Source: Mesorhizobium sp. STM 4661
Lineage (GTDB): Bacteria > Pseudomonadota > Alphaproteobacteria > Rhizobiales > Rhizobiaceae
NCBI RefSeq assembly: GCF_000359125.1
Contig: NZ_CAAF010000047.1
Coordinates: 152,611-216,610, forward strand
Reading direction: 5' to 3'
Length of the DNA: 64,000 nt
Both the position numbers and the translations under genes were made by a program. The notes under the pieces are model-generated. The model saw only the letters and a program-made list of their open reading frames with translations, ran no database searches and had not been told where the DNA came from. Positions 34,492 through 42,928 of this stretch are shown piece after piece (the first letter of the stretch is position 1; every line of letters starts with the position of its first letter).

Positions 34492-35990
34492 TGATGACGA
34501 ATCTCAGCCCCATGCCCGTTCGCGAGACCCCCTCATCCGACCGCTTCGCGGCCACCTTCTCCCCGTGGAGAAGAGGCTTGCGCCGGCGCTGGCAGGCTCC
34601 TCTCCCCCACGGGGAGAGGTCAGCCGAGCGAAGCGGAGGCTGGGTGAGGGGGAGCGCCGACCTTGGCAAGTGGCGCGTTGCTCTCGCCACCCTCCTCCTC
34701 GCCCTCCTCTTCCTCATTCTCCCGCCACTCACCGCCCGCGCGGCCATGAACATCCAGCAGGTGACCTCGCCCAAGGGCATCACCGCCTGGCTGGTGGAGG
34801 ATTACTCCGTGCCGATCATCGCCATCCGCTTTGCTTTCGATGGCGGCTCGACGCAGGACCCCGAGGGCAAGGAGGGGCTGGCCAATCTGATGACCGGCCT
34901 GTTCGACGAGGGCGCCGGCGATCTCGACAGCGAGGCCTTCCAGGCAAAGCTGGACGAGGTCGGCGCCGAGATGAGCTTCGATGCGCGGCGCGACGGCACC
35001 TATGGTTCGATGCGCATGCTGGCCGAGCAGCGGGACGGGGCGTTCGACCTGCTCGGCATGGCGATCAACCACCCGCGCTTCGACCAGGCGCCGATCGACC
35101 GCATCCGTTCCCAGGTCCTGTCCGGCATCATCGCCAACGAGCGCGACCCCAACACCATCGCCCAGACCAAATGGCTGCGGGCGATCTACGGCACGCATCC
35201 CTATTCCAGGCCGGACGAGGGCACCAGGCAGAGCATCGCCACCATCATGCCGGCCGATCTCGCCGTCTTCCACAAGGCGAATTTCGCCCGCGGCGGCCTG
35301 CATGTCGCGGTGGTCGGCGCCATCGACGCCGAGACGCTGAAGCAGAAGCTCGACGCCGTCTTCGGCGACCTGCCGCAAAGCCAAGCGCTCGCCCCCGTCG
35401 CCGATGTCGATCCAAAGCTCGGGGAGCTTGTCGAGGTCGATTACGACCTGCCGCAGACCTCGCTGCAGCTCGCTTATCCCGGCGTCAACCGCGAGGCGCC
35501 GGATTTCTTCGCCGCCGCGCTGATGAATGAGATCCTCGGCGGCTCGGCCTTCACCTCGCGCCTCTACGAAGAAGTGCGCGAAAAGCGCGGCCTGGCCTAC
35601 AGCGTCAGCTCCGGCCTGGTCGACCACCGGCATGCCAATGCCCTGGTCGTCACTACCGCGACGCGTTCCGACCGCGCGGCCGAGACGCTGGCGCTGGTGC
35701 GCAAGGTGATCAAGGAGATGGCCGAGCAGGGCCCGACCGAAGCCGAACTCGAGGCGACCAAGAAATACATGGTCGGCGCCTATGCCATCAGCAATCTGGA
35801 TTCCTCGAGCTCCATCGCCGCGACGCTGCTCGAACTGCAGCTGGACAAGCTCGGCATCGACTATATCCAGCGCCGCGCCGCCCTGATCGACGGCGTGACG
35901 CTGGACCAGGTCAAGGCGGTGGCGAAAAAGCTGCTGTCGCCCGAGCCTTCCATCATGGTCGTCGGCCCGGCCCTGGGGGGCAAGGGATGA
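34491..35990 (+). CDS. M16 peptidase, non-catalytic partner subunit, with a repeat inserted at the N-terminus
   Basis: A 499-residue partner of the catalytic M16 protein. The HxxEH motif is absent (the corresponding stretch reads LANLMTGLFDEG), but the substrate-binding Arg and Tyr remain in RLYEEVREKRGLAY (357-370). This is the inactive half of the heterodimer type. The start ATG at 34491 overlaps the upstream stop. Oddly, residues about 13-54 are encoded by a palindromic repeat, so the membrane/export segment (WRVALATLLLALLFLILPPL) begins only near residue 60. An alternative GTG at 34644, at the end of the repeat, would restore a normal signal-peptide length. Confidence 0.9.
   Translation: MMTNLSPMPVRETPSSDRFAATFSPWRRGLRRRWQAPLPHGERSAERSGGWVRGSADLGKWRVALATLLLALLFLILPPLTARAAMNIQQVTSPKGITAWLVEDYSVPIIAIRFAFDGGSTQDPEGKEGLANLMTGLFDEGAGDLDSEAFQAKLDEVGAEMSFDARRDGTYGSMRMLAEQRDGAFDLLGMAINHPRFDQAPIDRIRSQVLSGIIANERDPNTIAQTKWLRAIYGTHPYSRPDEGTRQSIATIMPADLAVFHKANFARGGLHVAVVGAIDAETLKQKLDAVFGDLPQSQALAPVADVDPKLGELVEVDYDLPQTSLQLAYPGVNREAPDFFAAALMNEILGGSAFTSRLYEEVREKRGLAYSVSSGLVDHRHANALVVTTATRSDRAAETLALVRKVIKEMAEQGPTEAELEATKKYMVGAYAISNLDSSSSIAATLLELQLDKLGIDYIQRRAALIDGVTLDQVKAVAKKLLSPEPSIMVVGPALGGKG
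34527..34653. repeat. Palindromic element inside the second M16 coding region
   Basis: CCCCCTCATCCG, CCGCTTCGCGG and ACCTTCTCCCCG on the left face CGGGGAGAGGT, CGAAGCGG and GGTGAGGGGG on the right in inverted order. It resembles the intergenic element at 47881 in style. It keeps the reading frame open. Confidence 0.8.
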
Positions 35991-36856
35991 GCCCCACCTT
36001 CGGCATCGCCTTTGGCGGCGGCGGCGCGCGCGGGCTGGCGCATATCCATGTCATCGAGGCGCTGGACGAGCTCGGCATCAGGCCGGTGGCGATATCGGGC
36101 TCCTCGATCGGCGCCATCATGGGCGCCGGCATGGCCGCGGGCATGACCGGCAAGGACATGCAGGACTATACGCGCTCGGTCCTCTCGCGCCGGGTCGAGG
36201 TGGCCACCCGCATGTGGCGCGCCAGGCCTGGCACCTTCGCCGAGGCGCTGCAGGGCGGCCTGCGCGTCAGCCAGTTCAATGTCGAGCGCATCCTCAGGGC
36301 ATTCCTGCCCGACGCCATCCCCGAAAGCTTCGCCGAATTGAAGATCCCGCTGAAGGTGACGGCGACCGACTACTACGGCCACAGGCTGAAAGTGATCAGC
36401 GACGGCGAGTTGCATTCCGCACTTGCCGCCTCGGCGGCCATTCCCGCCGTGTTCCGCCCGGTGATGCGCGACGGCCGCCTGCTGATCGACGGCGGCATCT
36501 ACAACCCCGTGCCTTTCGATCTGATTGAAAAGGACGCCGACATCATCATCGCCGTCGACGTCGTCGGCGCGCCCACCGAGGCCGAGCGCAAGCACCCGAC
36601 CTCCGTCGACCTGATGTTCGGCGCCACGCAGTTGATGATGCAGTCGATCATCGCCAACAAGCTGAAACAGTGCCGCCCCGACATTCTGGTGCGCCCGGCG
36701 GTGTCGAAATACCGCGTGCTCGACTTCATGAAGATCGACGCCCTGATGAACGAAACGGTCGATATCAAGGACGAGCTGAAGCGGGAGATCGAGCTGGTGA
36801 TGGAGGCGAGGGCGGGGGTGGCTGTGAAGGGCAGGCGCGGGAAGAGGGTGGGGTGA
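35987..36856 (+). CDS. Patatin-like phospholipase, RssA type
   Basis: A 289-residue serine lipase of the patatin family, cytoplasmic or membrane-associated. The oxyanion loop GGGGARGLAHI is at about 11-21, the nucleophile GSSIG near 38-42 (Ser in GxSxG), and the catalytic Asp in DGGIYNPVP near 168. The fold uses a Ser-Asp dyad to cleave acyl esters. It overlaps the M16 partner gene by four bases (ATGA), so three genes form one operon. Whether its substrate is a phospholipid has not been shown here. Confidence 0.93.
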   Translation: MSPTFGIAFGGGGARGLAHIHVIEALDELGIRPVAISGSSIGAIMGAGMAAGMTGKDMQDYTRSVLSRRVEVATRMWRARPGTFAEALQGGLRVSQFNVERILRAFLPDAIPESFAELKIPLKVTATDYYGHRLKVISDGELHSALAASAAIPAVFRPVMRDGRLLIDGGIYNPVPFDLIEKDADIIIAVDVVGAPTEAERKHPTSVDLMFGATQLMMQSIIANKLKQCRPDILVRPAVSKYRVLDFMKIDALMNETVDIKDELKREIELVMEARAGVAVKGRRGKRVG

Positions 36857-36862
36857 GCTGCT

Positions 36863-36888
36863 AATCTCCCCCCTCGAGGGGGGAGATT
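36863..36888. repeat. Perfect 26-bp palindrome after the M16-patatin operon
   Basis: AATCTCCCCCCTC and GAGGGGGGAGATT form a perfect palindrome, close to the core of family-B elements. It could also act as a transcription-end hairpin, although no T-run follows. Confidence 0.7.
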
Positions 36889-37021
36889 GGCCGTCATCGG
36901 CGCCCCGCCTCAAGCCTTCTGAGCAATGTCTGCCCTGGCTTTTTGCCACGCTATGTGAAGGACCATCGCCACTCCCGGTTGCTCGAAATGCTGTCGAGAG
37001 CAGGCCTTCCGAGCTCCTAGA

Positions 37022-37121
37022 GCAATTCCAGGAAAAGTGTGAAACGGTTTTCCGTCCGGAATTGCGTCAAAACAAAGAGATAGAGTGGTTCGGCGTTTCT
37101 GTGAAACGATGAACCGCTCTA
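37022..37121. repeat. Double-hairpin repeat; first hairpin belongs to family A
   Basis: The first hairpin GCAATTCC..GGAAAA (37022-) / TTTTCC..GGAATTGC (to 37065) encloses GTGTGAAACGG. The second hairpin TAGAG..GGTTC / GAACC..CTCTA (37081-37121) has an inner GTTTC/GAAAC. The two together look like one unit in the 311-bp gene-free stretch 36857-37167. Confidence 0.8.
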
Positions 37122-37167
37122 GCTGTGAGCTTTTGAATTCGAGTGCCCACCCACAGGTGGCTGGCTG

Positions 37168-37968
37168 CTACAGGTGCACGAAAGCCGTAAGCGGCAGATG
37201 ATCGGAGGCAACCCGCGACAGCGGCGTGTCATGAGCTTCCACGGTCGAGATCATGCCGTGCCGATTGGCCATGATCCGGTCGAGCGCCAGCAGCGGAAGG
37301 CTCGATGGAAAGGTGGGAACCGCCGGCGGCAACGGGCCAAAAGTCGTGTGCAGCGTGTTCAGCGCGGAGCGGTTTCCGAGCCGCCATTCGTTCAGATCGC
37401 CGAGCAGCAGCGTCGGCCTTTCGTCGGCGCTGCTCATGATATCGAGCACGGCACGGGCCTGCTCGGAGCGCGAGTGGCGCAGCAGGCCGAGATGGGCCGC
37501 GATGACGCGCAGCGTCGGTTTCTGGTCGAGATCGATCTCGGCAACGATCGCCCCGCGTGGCTCGAGCCCCGGCAGCTTGATCTGGTGCACGTCGCGCACG
37601 GTACCGCGCTTGAACAAAAGCAAATTGCCGCGCCAGCCATGTCCCTTGCCGTTTCCGGTAATCGGCACCGGCACCAGCCCCGTTTCCATTTCGAGGCGGG
37701 CAAGGTCGAGCAGCCCCGCACGATCACCGAATCGGTTGTCGGCTTCCTGCAGCGCGATGACATCCGGGCTGATTTCCCGGATGACGCGAGCGGTGCGTTC
37801 GGGATCGAATTTCCGGTCGACGCCGATGCATTTGTGGACGTTATAGGAGGCGACCACCATTTCGGTGTCGTCAATCCGCTTGCGCTGCTCGGATTTTGCC
37901 TTTCGCGCCTTTCTGCCGCGGATCGATACGAGCACGGTCTCCTGAAGGCTGCGTCCGTTTTTTTGCAT
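37168..37968 (-). CDS. Endonuclease/exonuclease/phosphatase-family protein
   Basis: A 266-residue member of the EEP fold, metal-dependent and cleaving phosphodiesters or phosphomonoesters. Landmarks are ASYNVHKCIGVD, DVIALQEADNRFGDR (the Glu metal ligand), VIAAHLGLLRHSRSEQ, LLGDLNEW (Asp-Asn) and SDHLPLTAFVHL (the catalytic Asp-His). It lies 24 bp after the phospholipase-D-type gene on the same strand, so the two are probably co-transcribed. The same pairing of an EEP protein with a cardiolipin-synthase-like protein is common in rhizobia. The start MQKNGRSLQ is uncertain; MVVASYNVH at 37860 is an alternative. Confidence 0.9.
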   Translation of the reverse strand: MQKNGRSLQETVLVSIRGRKARKAKSEQRKRIDDTEMVVASYNVHKCIGVDRKFDPERTARVIREISPDVIALQEADNRFGDRAGLLDLARLEMETGLVPVPITGNGKGHGWRGNLLLFKRGTVRDVHQIKLPGLEPRGAIVAEIDLDQKPTLRVIAAHLGLLRHSRSEQARAVLDIMSSADERPTLLLGDLNEWRLGNRSALNTLHTTFGPLPPAVPTFPSSLPLLALDRIMANRHGMISTVEAHDTPLSRVASDHLPLTAFVHL

Positions 37969-37992
37969 GTGTCTGCTATTGTTTCCTTGCTT

Positions 37993-39453
37993 CTAGAGAT
38001 AGGGCGATCCCAACCACAGCACACGGTCGAACAGGCGAACGATGAAGGGTCGTGCTCGCAGGGCTTCGAGCGTTACGGGCACGGCGGAGGCGAGAGCCGA
38101 ACCGATCCTCTCCTCGACCTCCGAGGCAAAGCCCGTGTCGAGAACCTCCATATCGATCTCGAAATTCAGCCTGAGCGACCGGGCATCGAGATTGGACGAT
38201 CCGACATAGGCCCACACGCCATCGATCGACATCAACTTTGAATGGTCGAACGAGCCCTGGTGGCGCCACACGCGGCAATAGTGCTTCAGCACCTGGTCGA
38301 GCTGGGCCGTCATCGCGCGGTCGACGAGGAAAAGGTTGTTCACGGCTGGCACGACAATATCGATTTCGACACCGCGCCGGCCGGCTGTCGTCAGCGCGCT
38401 GATCAGTTCCCGGTCCGGCAGGAAATAGGGCGACATGATGCGGATCGATTTGCGGGCAACGGAAAATGCCCCGATCAGCAATTTGTGATTCGTTTCGTTG
38501 CCGGCATCCGGCCCCGTTGCCACGGCGCGCACCAGCATCGGCTGGCCGGGCGGCGGCGAGAGGTCTTCTATCTGCCAGGTGTCGCCTTTCAGTGTCTCGT
38601 TGCCGGCGAAACGCCAGTCCTCGGCCGCAACCGAGAAAAGGTCGGCGACCACCGGCCCGGTGACCTGGAAATGCGTGTCCCTGGAGCTGTCGGAGCCCGC
38701 GAATTCGGCTGAAAAGCCCTTGCGGATGTTCATGCCTCCCGTGAACGCAACCATGCCATCGATGACCAGGATTTTCCTGTGGGTTCTCAAATTGGCATAG
38801 GGAAGTCTCAGGCCCATGACGATATTGCCGTTGAAAAGATCGACAGTGACGCTCGCCTCCTTGAGCTGCTTAAGGATGCTGGGCACCGAGTAGCGCACGC
38901 CTACGGCGTCGATCAGCACGCGCACGGTCACGCCGCGGCGGACAGCGCTGGTGAGCGATTCGACGAAAAGCCGCCCGACGGCGTCATTGTCGAAGATGTA
39001 GGTTTCGAGAAGGACACTGCGCGCGGCGCCGTCGATCGCCCGGCACATAGCCGTATAGGCCTCATCGCCCGTCTTCAGGACCGAGATCGTGTTTCCATAA
39101 GTGAAAGGGCGCCGCGCCACCCTGTCGCCCAATGTCTTTAGTCCAGTAAACCGCTGGCCGTATTGTGCTGTGATCAATGCCTCCGTGGCGATGTCGCGGT
39201 CGTGCTTTGCCGAAGCCGCCTCGCTGGGAAAGGGCCGCATGGCGCTGATCGTTGCGCGTCGGATTCGATTGATGCCGGCGATGGCATAGATGATTGCGCC
39301 AAGGAATGGCGAAAGCAGCATCACGCCCACCCACCCGGTGGCGGCGCGCACGTCTTCCTTCGTCATGACGGCATGGACGATGCCGACTGTCGCCATCACC
39401 CCTGAAATGATCGCGAGGATCTGGGGCCAGTGGGTCGCTAGGGCCTGCAACAT
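37993..39453 (-). CDS. Cardiolipin-synthase-like phospholipase D protein
   Basis: A 486-residue inner-membrane enzyme. Two N-terminal membrane helices (ILAIISGVMATVGIVHAVM, then WVGVMLLSPFLGAIIYAIAG) precede two HKD motifs: HRKILVIDG at 225-233 and HSKLMSIDG at 404-412. This is the cls-type layout that joins two phosphatidylglycerols to make cardiolipin. The length suits that family. I chose the ATG at 39453; a TTG 12 codons earlier has no support. Confidence 0.92.
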   Translation of the reverse strand: MLQALATHWPQILAIISGVMATVGIVHAVMTKEDVRAATGWVGVMLLSPFLGAIIYAIAGINRIRRATISAMRPFPSEAASAKHDRDIATEALITAQYGQRFTGLKTLGDRVARRPFTYGNTISVLKTGDEAYTAMCRAIDGAARSVLLETYIFDNDAVGRLFVESLTSAVRRGVTVRVLIDAVGVRYSVPSILKQLKEASVTVDLFNGNIVMGLRLPYANLRTHRKILVIDGMVAFTGGMNIRKGFSAEFAGSDSSRDTHFQVTGPVVADLFSVAAEDWRFAGNETLKGDTWQIEDLSPPPGQPMLVRAVATGPDAGNETNHKLLIGAFSVARKSIRIMSPYFLPDRELISALTTAGRRGVEIDIVVPAVNNLFLVDRAMTAQLDQVLKHYCRVWRHQGSFDHSKLMSIDGVWAYVGSSNLDARSLRLNFEIDMEVLDTGFASEVEERIGSALASAVPVTLEALRARPFIVRLFDRVLWLGSPYL

Positions 39454-39673
39454 TGCCGAAACTATCCAGCGTGCGGTCGCAGAACGCAATGCATCTGCTC
39501 ATGTTGACGGGCTTGCATTGGGCTGTGCCCTGCGCTCACTGTCCAAGGGCAGAGCCGGCCACCAGTCGGTGGTCGGAGTGGCGCACATGCCACTTCGCCC
39601 ATTGCAGAAGCGGCATTGGAACAATAGATGGTGCTGCAATGGCCGCCCCGGCTGAAAAAGCAGGATCATTACT

Positions 39674-41017
39674 ATGACCAATACGCTCGACGCAGCGAAA
39701 TTGACCGACCGCGTCGCCGCCCTGGTCGAGGCGGCCAAGCGCGCCGGCGCCGATGCCGCCGACGCGGTGGCCGTGCGCGGCCGTTCGACAGGCGTGTCGG
39801 TGCGGCTTGGCAAGGTCGAGGCCACCGAGGCGTCCGAGAGCGAGGATGTCTCGCTGCGCGTCTTCGTCGGCAAGCGGGTGGCGAGCGTCTCGGCGACGGC
39901 GGCGTCGGACCCGAAGGTGCTCGCCGAGCGCGCCGTGGCGATGGCGAAGGTCTCGCCGGAAGATCCCTATCAGGGCCTCGCCGATCCGGCGCTTCTCGTC
40001 AAAAAGCCGCGCGACCTCGATCTGTTCGACGCCACGGAAGTCTCCGCCGACCAGTTGAAGGAAGCAGCGCTCGCCGCGGAAGCCGCGGCGCTGGCCGTCA
40101 AGGGCGTCACCAATTCGGCCGGCAGCGGCGCCAGCGCGGGCCTGGGTGGGCTGGTGCTTGCCACCTCGCACGGCTTCGTCGGCCAGTATGTGGCGTCGCG
40201 CTTTTCGCGCTCGACCAGCGTCATCGCCGGCGAGAGCACCGGCATGGAGCGCGACTATGAATTCTCCTCGCGCCAGCATTTTTCCGACCTCGACGCACCG
40301 GCGGATATCGGCCGCAAGGCCGGCGAACGCGCCGCGCGTCGCATCGGCGCGCGCAAGGCGGCGACCGGGCCGGTCGACGTGGTGTTCGACCCGCGCGTCG
40401 CGCGCGGCATTGCCGGCCATCTCGCCGGCGCCATCAATGGCGCGTCCGTGGCGCGCAAGACCTCGTTCCTGCGCGACATGATGGGCAAGCAGGTGGCTGC
40501 GGCCGCGATCACCGTCACCGACGAGCCGCTGCGGCGCCGTGGCCAGGCGTCGCGTCCGTTCGACGGCGAGGGCATCGAGGGCGAAAAGCTGTTCATGGTC
40601 GAGAAGGGCGTCCTGAACCACTGGTTCCTGTCGACCTCGGCCGCGCGCGAACTTGGCCTTATCACCAATGGGCGCGGCTCGCGCGGCGGCTCCTCCGTCT
40701 CGCCGTCCTCGACCAATCTCGCCATCGAGCCGGGCGAAAGAACGCCGGAAGACCTGATCAAGTCGCTCAAGAGCGGCTTCTACGTCACCGAAGTGTTCGG
40801 CCAGGGCGTCGACATGGTGACCGGCGAATACAGCCGCGGCGCGTCCGGCTTCTGGATCGAGAATGGCGAGCTCGCCTATCCCGTCGCGGAAGTGACCATC
40901 GCCTCGAACCTGAAGACCATGTTCCTCACCATGGTTCCCGCCAGCGATCTCGACCGCAATTTCGGCACCGCGGCGCCGACGCTGCTGATCGAAGGAATGA
41001 CCCTTGCCGGAGCTTGA
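39674..41017 (+). CDS. pmbA: TldD/PmbA-family metalloprotease regulator
   Basis: A 447-residue PmbA (TldE) protein. The TldD-PmbA complex matures microcin B17, degrades CcdA in E. coli and acts on modified peptides. Landmarks are GRSTGVSVRLGKVE near the start, TNSAGSGASAG, VVFDPRVARGIAGHLAGAINGASVARKTSFL (in parts) and GERTPEDLIKSLKSGFYVTEVFGQGVDMVTGEYS near 350-390. As in other PmbA proteins no HExxxH motif is visible; that motif belongs to TldD. It heads the lipid A operon, overlapping the phosphatase gene. In many alphaproteobacteria pmbA has this same neighbour. Confidence 0.93.
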   Translation: MTNTLDAAKLTDRVAALVEAAKRAGADAADAVAVRGRSTGVSVRLGKVEATEASESEDVSLRVFVGKRVASVSATAASDPKVLAERAVAMAKVSPEDPYQGLADPALLVKKPRDLDLFDATEVSADQLKEAALAAEAAALAVKGVTNSAGSGASAGLGGLVLATSHGFVGQYVASRFSRSTSVIAGESTGMERDYEFSSRQHFSDLDAPADIGRKAGERAARRIGARKAATGPVDVVFDPRVARGIAGHLAGAINGASVARKTSFLRDMMGKQVAAAAITVTDEPLRRRGQASRPFDGEGIEGEKLFMVEKGVLNHWFLSTSAARELGLITNGRGSRGGSSVSPSSTNLAIEPGERTPEDLIKSLKSGFYVTEVFGQGVDMVTGEYSRGASGFWIENGELAYPVAEVTIASNLKTMFLTMVPASDLDRNFGTAAPTLLIEGMTLAGA

Positions 41018-41810
41018 TCCGGTCACAGCAGCCGGGGCCAGCGAGGATCTGCCGCTGCTGCGCGACGCCGCCCGCGAGGCGGGCGTCATCGCCATGCGCT
41101 ATTTCGGCAAGAATCCGCAAGTGTGGATGAAGGGCGGCACCTCGCCGGTGAGCGAGGCCGACCATGCCGCCGACGCCTATCTGCGCGAGACCCTTTTGGC
41201 GGCACGGCCGGACTATGGCTGGCTGTCGGAGGAAACGGCCGATGATCCGGCAAGGCTTGCCGCGCGCCGCACCTTCGTCGTCGACCCGATCGACGGCACG
41301 CGCGGCTTCCTCGAAGGCCTTCGCTCCTGGTGCGTCAGCGTCGCCGTCGTCGAGGACGGCCGCACGCTGGCCGGCGTGCTCGAATGCCCGGCCAGGGAAG
41401 AAACGTATTGGGCGTTGCCCGGCACAGGCGCTTTCCGCAATGGCGACCCGATCCGCGTGCGTCAGCCGGCAGACACCGTGGAAATCGGCGGACCGAAGCC
41501 GATGATCGACCTGATGCCGCCGGAATGGCAAGGCCGGCTGAACCGCGTGCCCTACATTCCTTCGCTCGCCTACCGGCTGGCGATGGTCGCCAACGGCACA
41601 CTCGACGCGACCTTCGTCAAACCCAGCGCGCATGACTGGGATATTGCCGCTGCCGATCTCATCCTGCGCGAGGCCGGCGGCGCCTTGCTCGACCAGAACG
41701 GTCGCGCGCCGCGCTATGCCGGCGAGGTGATCCGCCATGGCGCGCTGGCCGCCGGCAGCGGCGAACTCCTTGCCGTGCTGGCCGGCGTGATTGCCGGGCT
41801 TGACGGTTGA
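41004..41810 (+). CDS. Inositol-monophosphatase-family phosphatase (CysQ/IMPase group)
   Basis: A 268-residue magnesium-dependent phosphatase. Metal ligands are seen in SEET near 76, DPIDGTRGF near 95, and the substrate-binding HDWDIAAAD near 208, the three hallmarks of the family. It may act on inositol phosphate or on 3'-phosphoadenosine 5'-phosphate; sequence alone does not decide. The start is TTG at 41004, overlapping pmbA by 14 bases and preceded by GAAGGA, since no in-frame ATG precedes the first conserved helix. Confidence 0.9.
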   Translation: MPELDPVTAAGASEDLPLLRDAAREAGVIAMRYFGKNPQVWMKGGTSPVSEADHAADAYLRETLLAARPDYGWLSEETADDPARLAARRTFVVDPIDGTRGFLEGLRSWCVSVAVVEDGRTLAGVLECPAREETYWALPGTGAFRNGDPIRVRQPADTVEIGGPKPMIDLMPPEWQGRLNRVPYIPSLAYRLAMVANGTLDATFVKPSAHDWDIAAADLILREAGGALLDQNGRAPRYAGEVIRHGALAAGSGELLAVLAGVIAGLDG

Positions 41811-41885
41811 GCGGACATCAATGGTTCCAAAGTCGGCGGCTTTGGTCTAGACCTGTCACAAACTCACGATATGTGAAGGACCGAC

Positions 41886-42131
41886 ATGACCGCGGAAGAC
41901 GGAAAGAAGCAGCTTTTGCACCTGGTGTTCGGCGGCGAACTGAAGAAGCTGGGCGGGACCGAATTCCGCGATCTCGACGCGCTCGACATCGTCGGCATCT
42001 ACCCGGACTATCAATCCGCGCAGACGGCCTGGAAAGCCAAGGCGCAAGCCAGCGTGGACAATGCCCATATGCGTTACTTCGTCGTTCACCTGCACCGGTT
42101 GCTCGACCCCGACAACAAGGCCGCCGGTTGA
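41886..42131 (+). CDS. DUF4170-family small protein
   Basis: An 81-residue cytoplasmic protein, LHLVFGGELKKLGGTEFRDL then DIVGIYPDYQSAQTAWKAKA and YFVVHLHRLLDP. The family, found mainly in alphaproteobacteria, has no assigned function. It lies within the operon; its stop codon is six bases before the acyltransferase ATG. The conserved position beside Kdo/lipid A genes suggests an envelope-related role, which is inference. Confidence 0.87.
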   Translation: MTAEDGKKQLLHLVFGGELKKLGGTEFRDLDALDIVGIYPDYQSAQTAWKAKAQASVDNAHMRYFVVHLHRLLDPDNKAAG

Positions 42132-42136
42132 AATCG

Positions 42137-42928
42137 ATGGAGCATGAGGCGGTGAAAGGCCCGGCCACCGGATCCGCCGTCGGCGGCAGGGGCGGCACCA
42201 GCGCGTCAAAGACGTTCTGGCGCAAGATCCGAGAACCGCTGGCGCAGTCGCGATTCGTCAAGAACGTCATTGTCGGCCTGCTCGCCCAGTTCGTGCGCCT
42301 GGTCCGGCTGACCAATCGTGTGGTCGAAGGCTCGTCGCAGTTTTCGGGCGGCTCCTATGCTGAGTTCGAACCCGGCATCATCGCGCTGTGGCACGGCCAG
42401 CACCTCCTGACCCCGGCCTACTATCCCAAGGGACGGCCGCTGGTCGCCATGGTGTCGCGCAGCGCAGATGCCGAGCTCAACGCGCTGATGATCGAGAAAT
42501 TCGGCATCGAGGCGGTGCGCGGCTCCGGCGGGCGCGAAAGCTCGAAGCATCTCGACAAGGGCGGCGCCAAGGCGCTCATTGCCCTGAAAAAGTCGCTCAC
42601 CGCCGGCAAGAACGTCGCCATGATTGCTGACATCCCCCACGGCACGCCGCGCGACGCGGGGCTCGGCATTGTTCTCCTGGCGCGGCTTTCGGGCCGGCCG
42701 ATCCTGCCCGCCGCCATCGCCACCAGCCGCCGCAAGGTGCTGGAGAAAAGCTGGGACAAGACCACGATCAACCTGCCCTTCGGCCGCTCCTCGATCATCG
42801 TCGGCGCGCCTGTGTTCGTTCCGGCCGATGCCGACGAGGCCGAAATGGAACGCAAGCGCCAGGAGGTCACGACTTCGCTCAATGCCGCGACCGCCGAGGC
42901 CTACCGTCTCGTGGACGGTCCGAAATGA
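42137..42928 (+). CDS. Lysophospholipid-acyltransferase-family protein (DUF374)
   Basis: A 263-residue membrane-associated acyltransferase-like protein. Landmarks are IIALWHGQHLLTPAYYPKG (the HGQ of DUF374 replacing the HX4D acceptor motif), SADAELNALMIEKFGIEAVRG, and DIPHGTPRDAGLGIVLLARLSG. It sits directly before waaA, and overlaps it by four bases, so a role in lipid A or Kdo-lipid assembly is plausible. I chose MEHEAVKG at 42137; a TTG three codons upstream is an alternative start. Confidence 0.9.
   Translation: MEHEAVKGPATGSAVGGRGGTSASKTFWRKIREPLAQSRFVKNVIVGLLAQFVRLVRLTNRVVEGSSQFSGGSYAEFEPGIIALWHGQHLLTPAYYPKGRPLVAMVSRSADAELNALMIEKFGIEAVRGSGGRESSKHLDKGGAKALIALKKSLTAGKNVAMIADIPHGTPRDAGLGIVLLARLSGRPILPAAIATSRRKVLEKSWDKTTINLPFGRSSIIVGAPVFVPADADEAEMERKRQEVTTSLNAATAEAYRLVDGPK

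Noticed and set aside
34500..34660. Frameshift or pseudogene in the second M16 gene
   Set aside because: The frame stays open through the palindromic element, the start overlaps the upstream stop normally, and the rest of the protein is well conserved.
36863..36888. Rho-independent terminator after the patatin gene
   Set aside because: The hairpin is perfect but lacks a following T-run and matches the family-B repeat core, so it is listed as a repeat.
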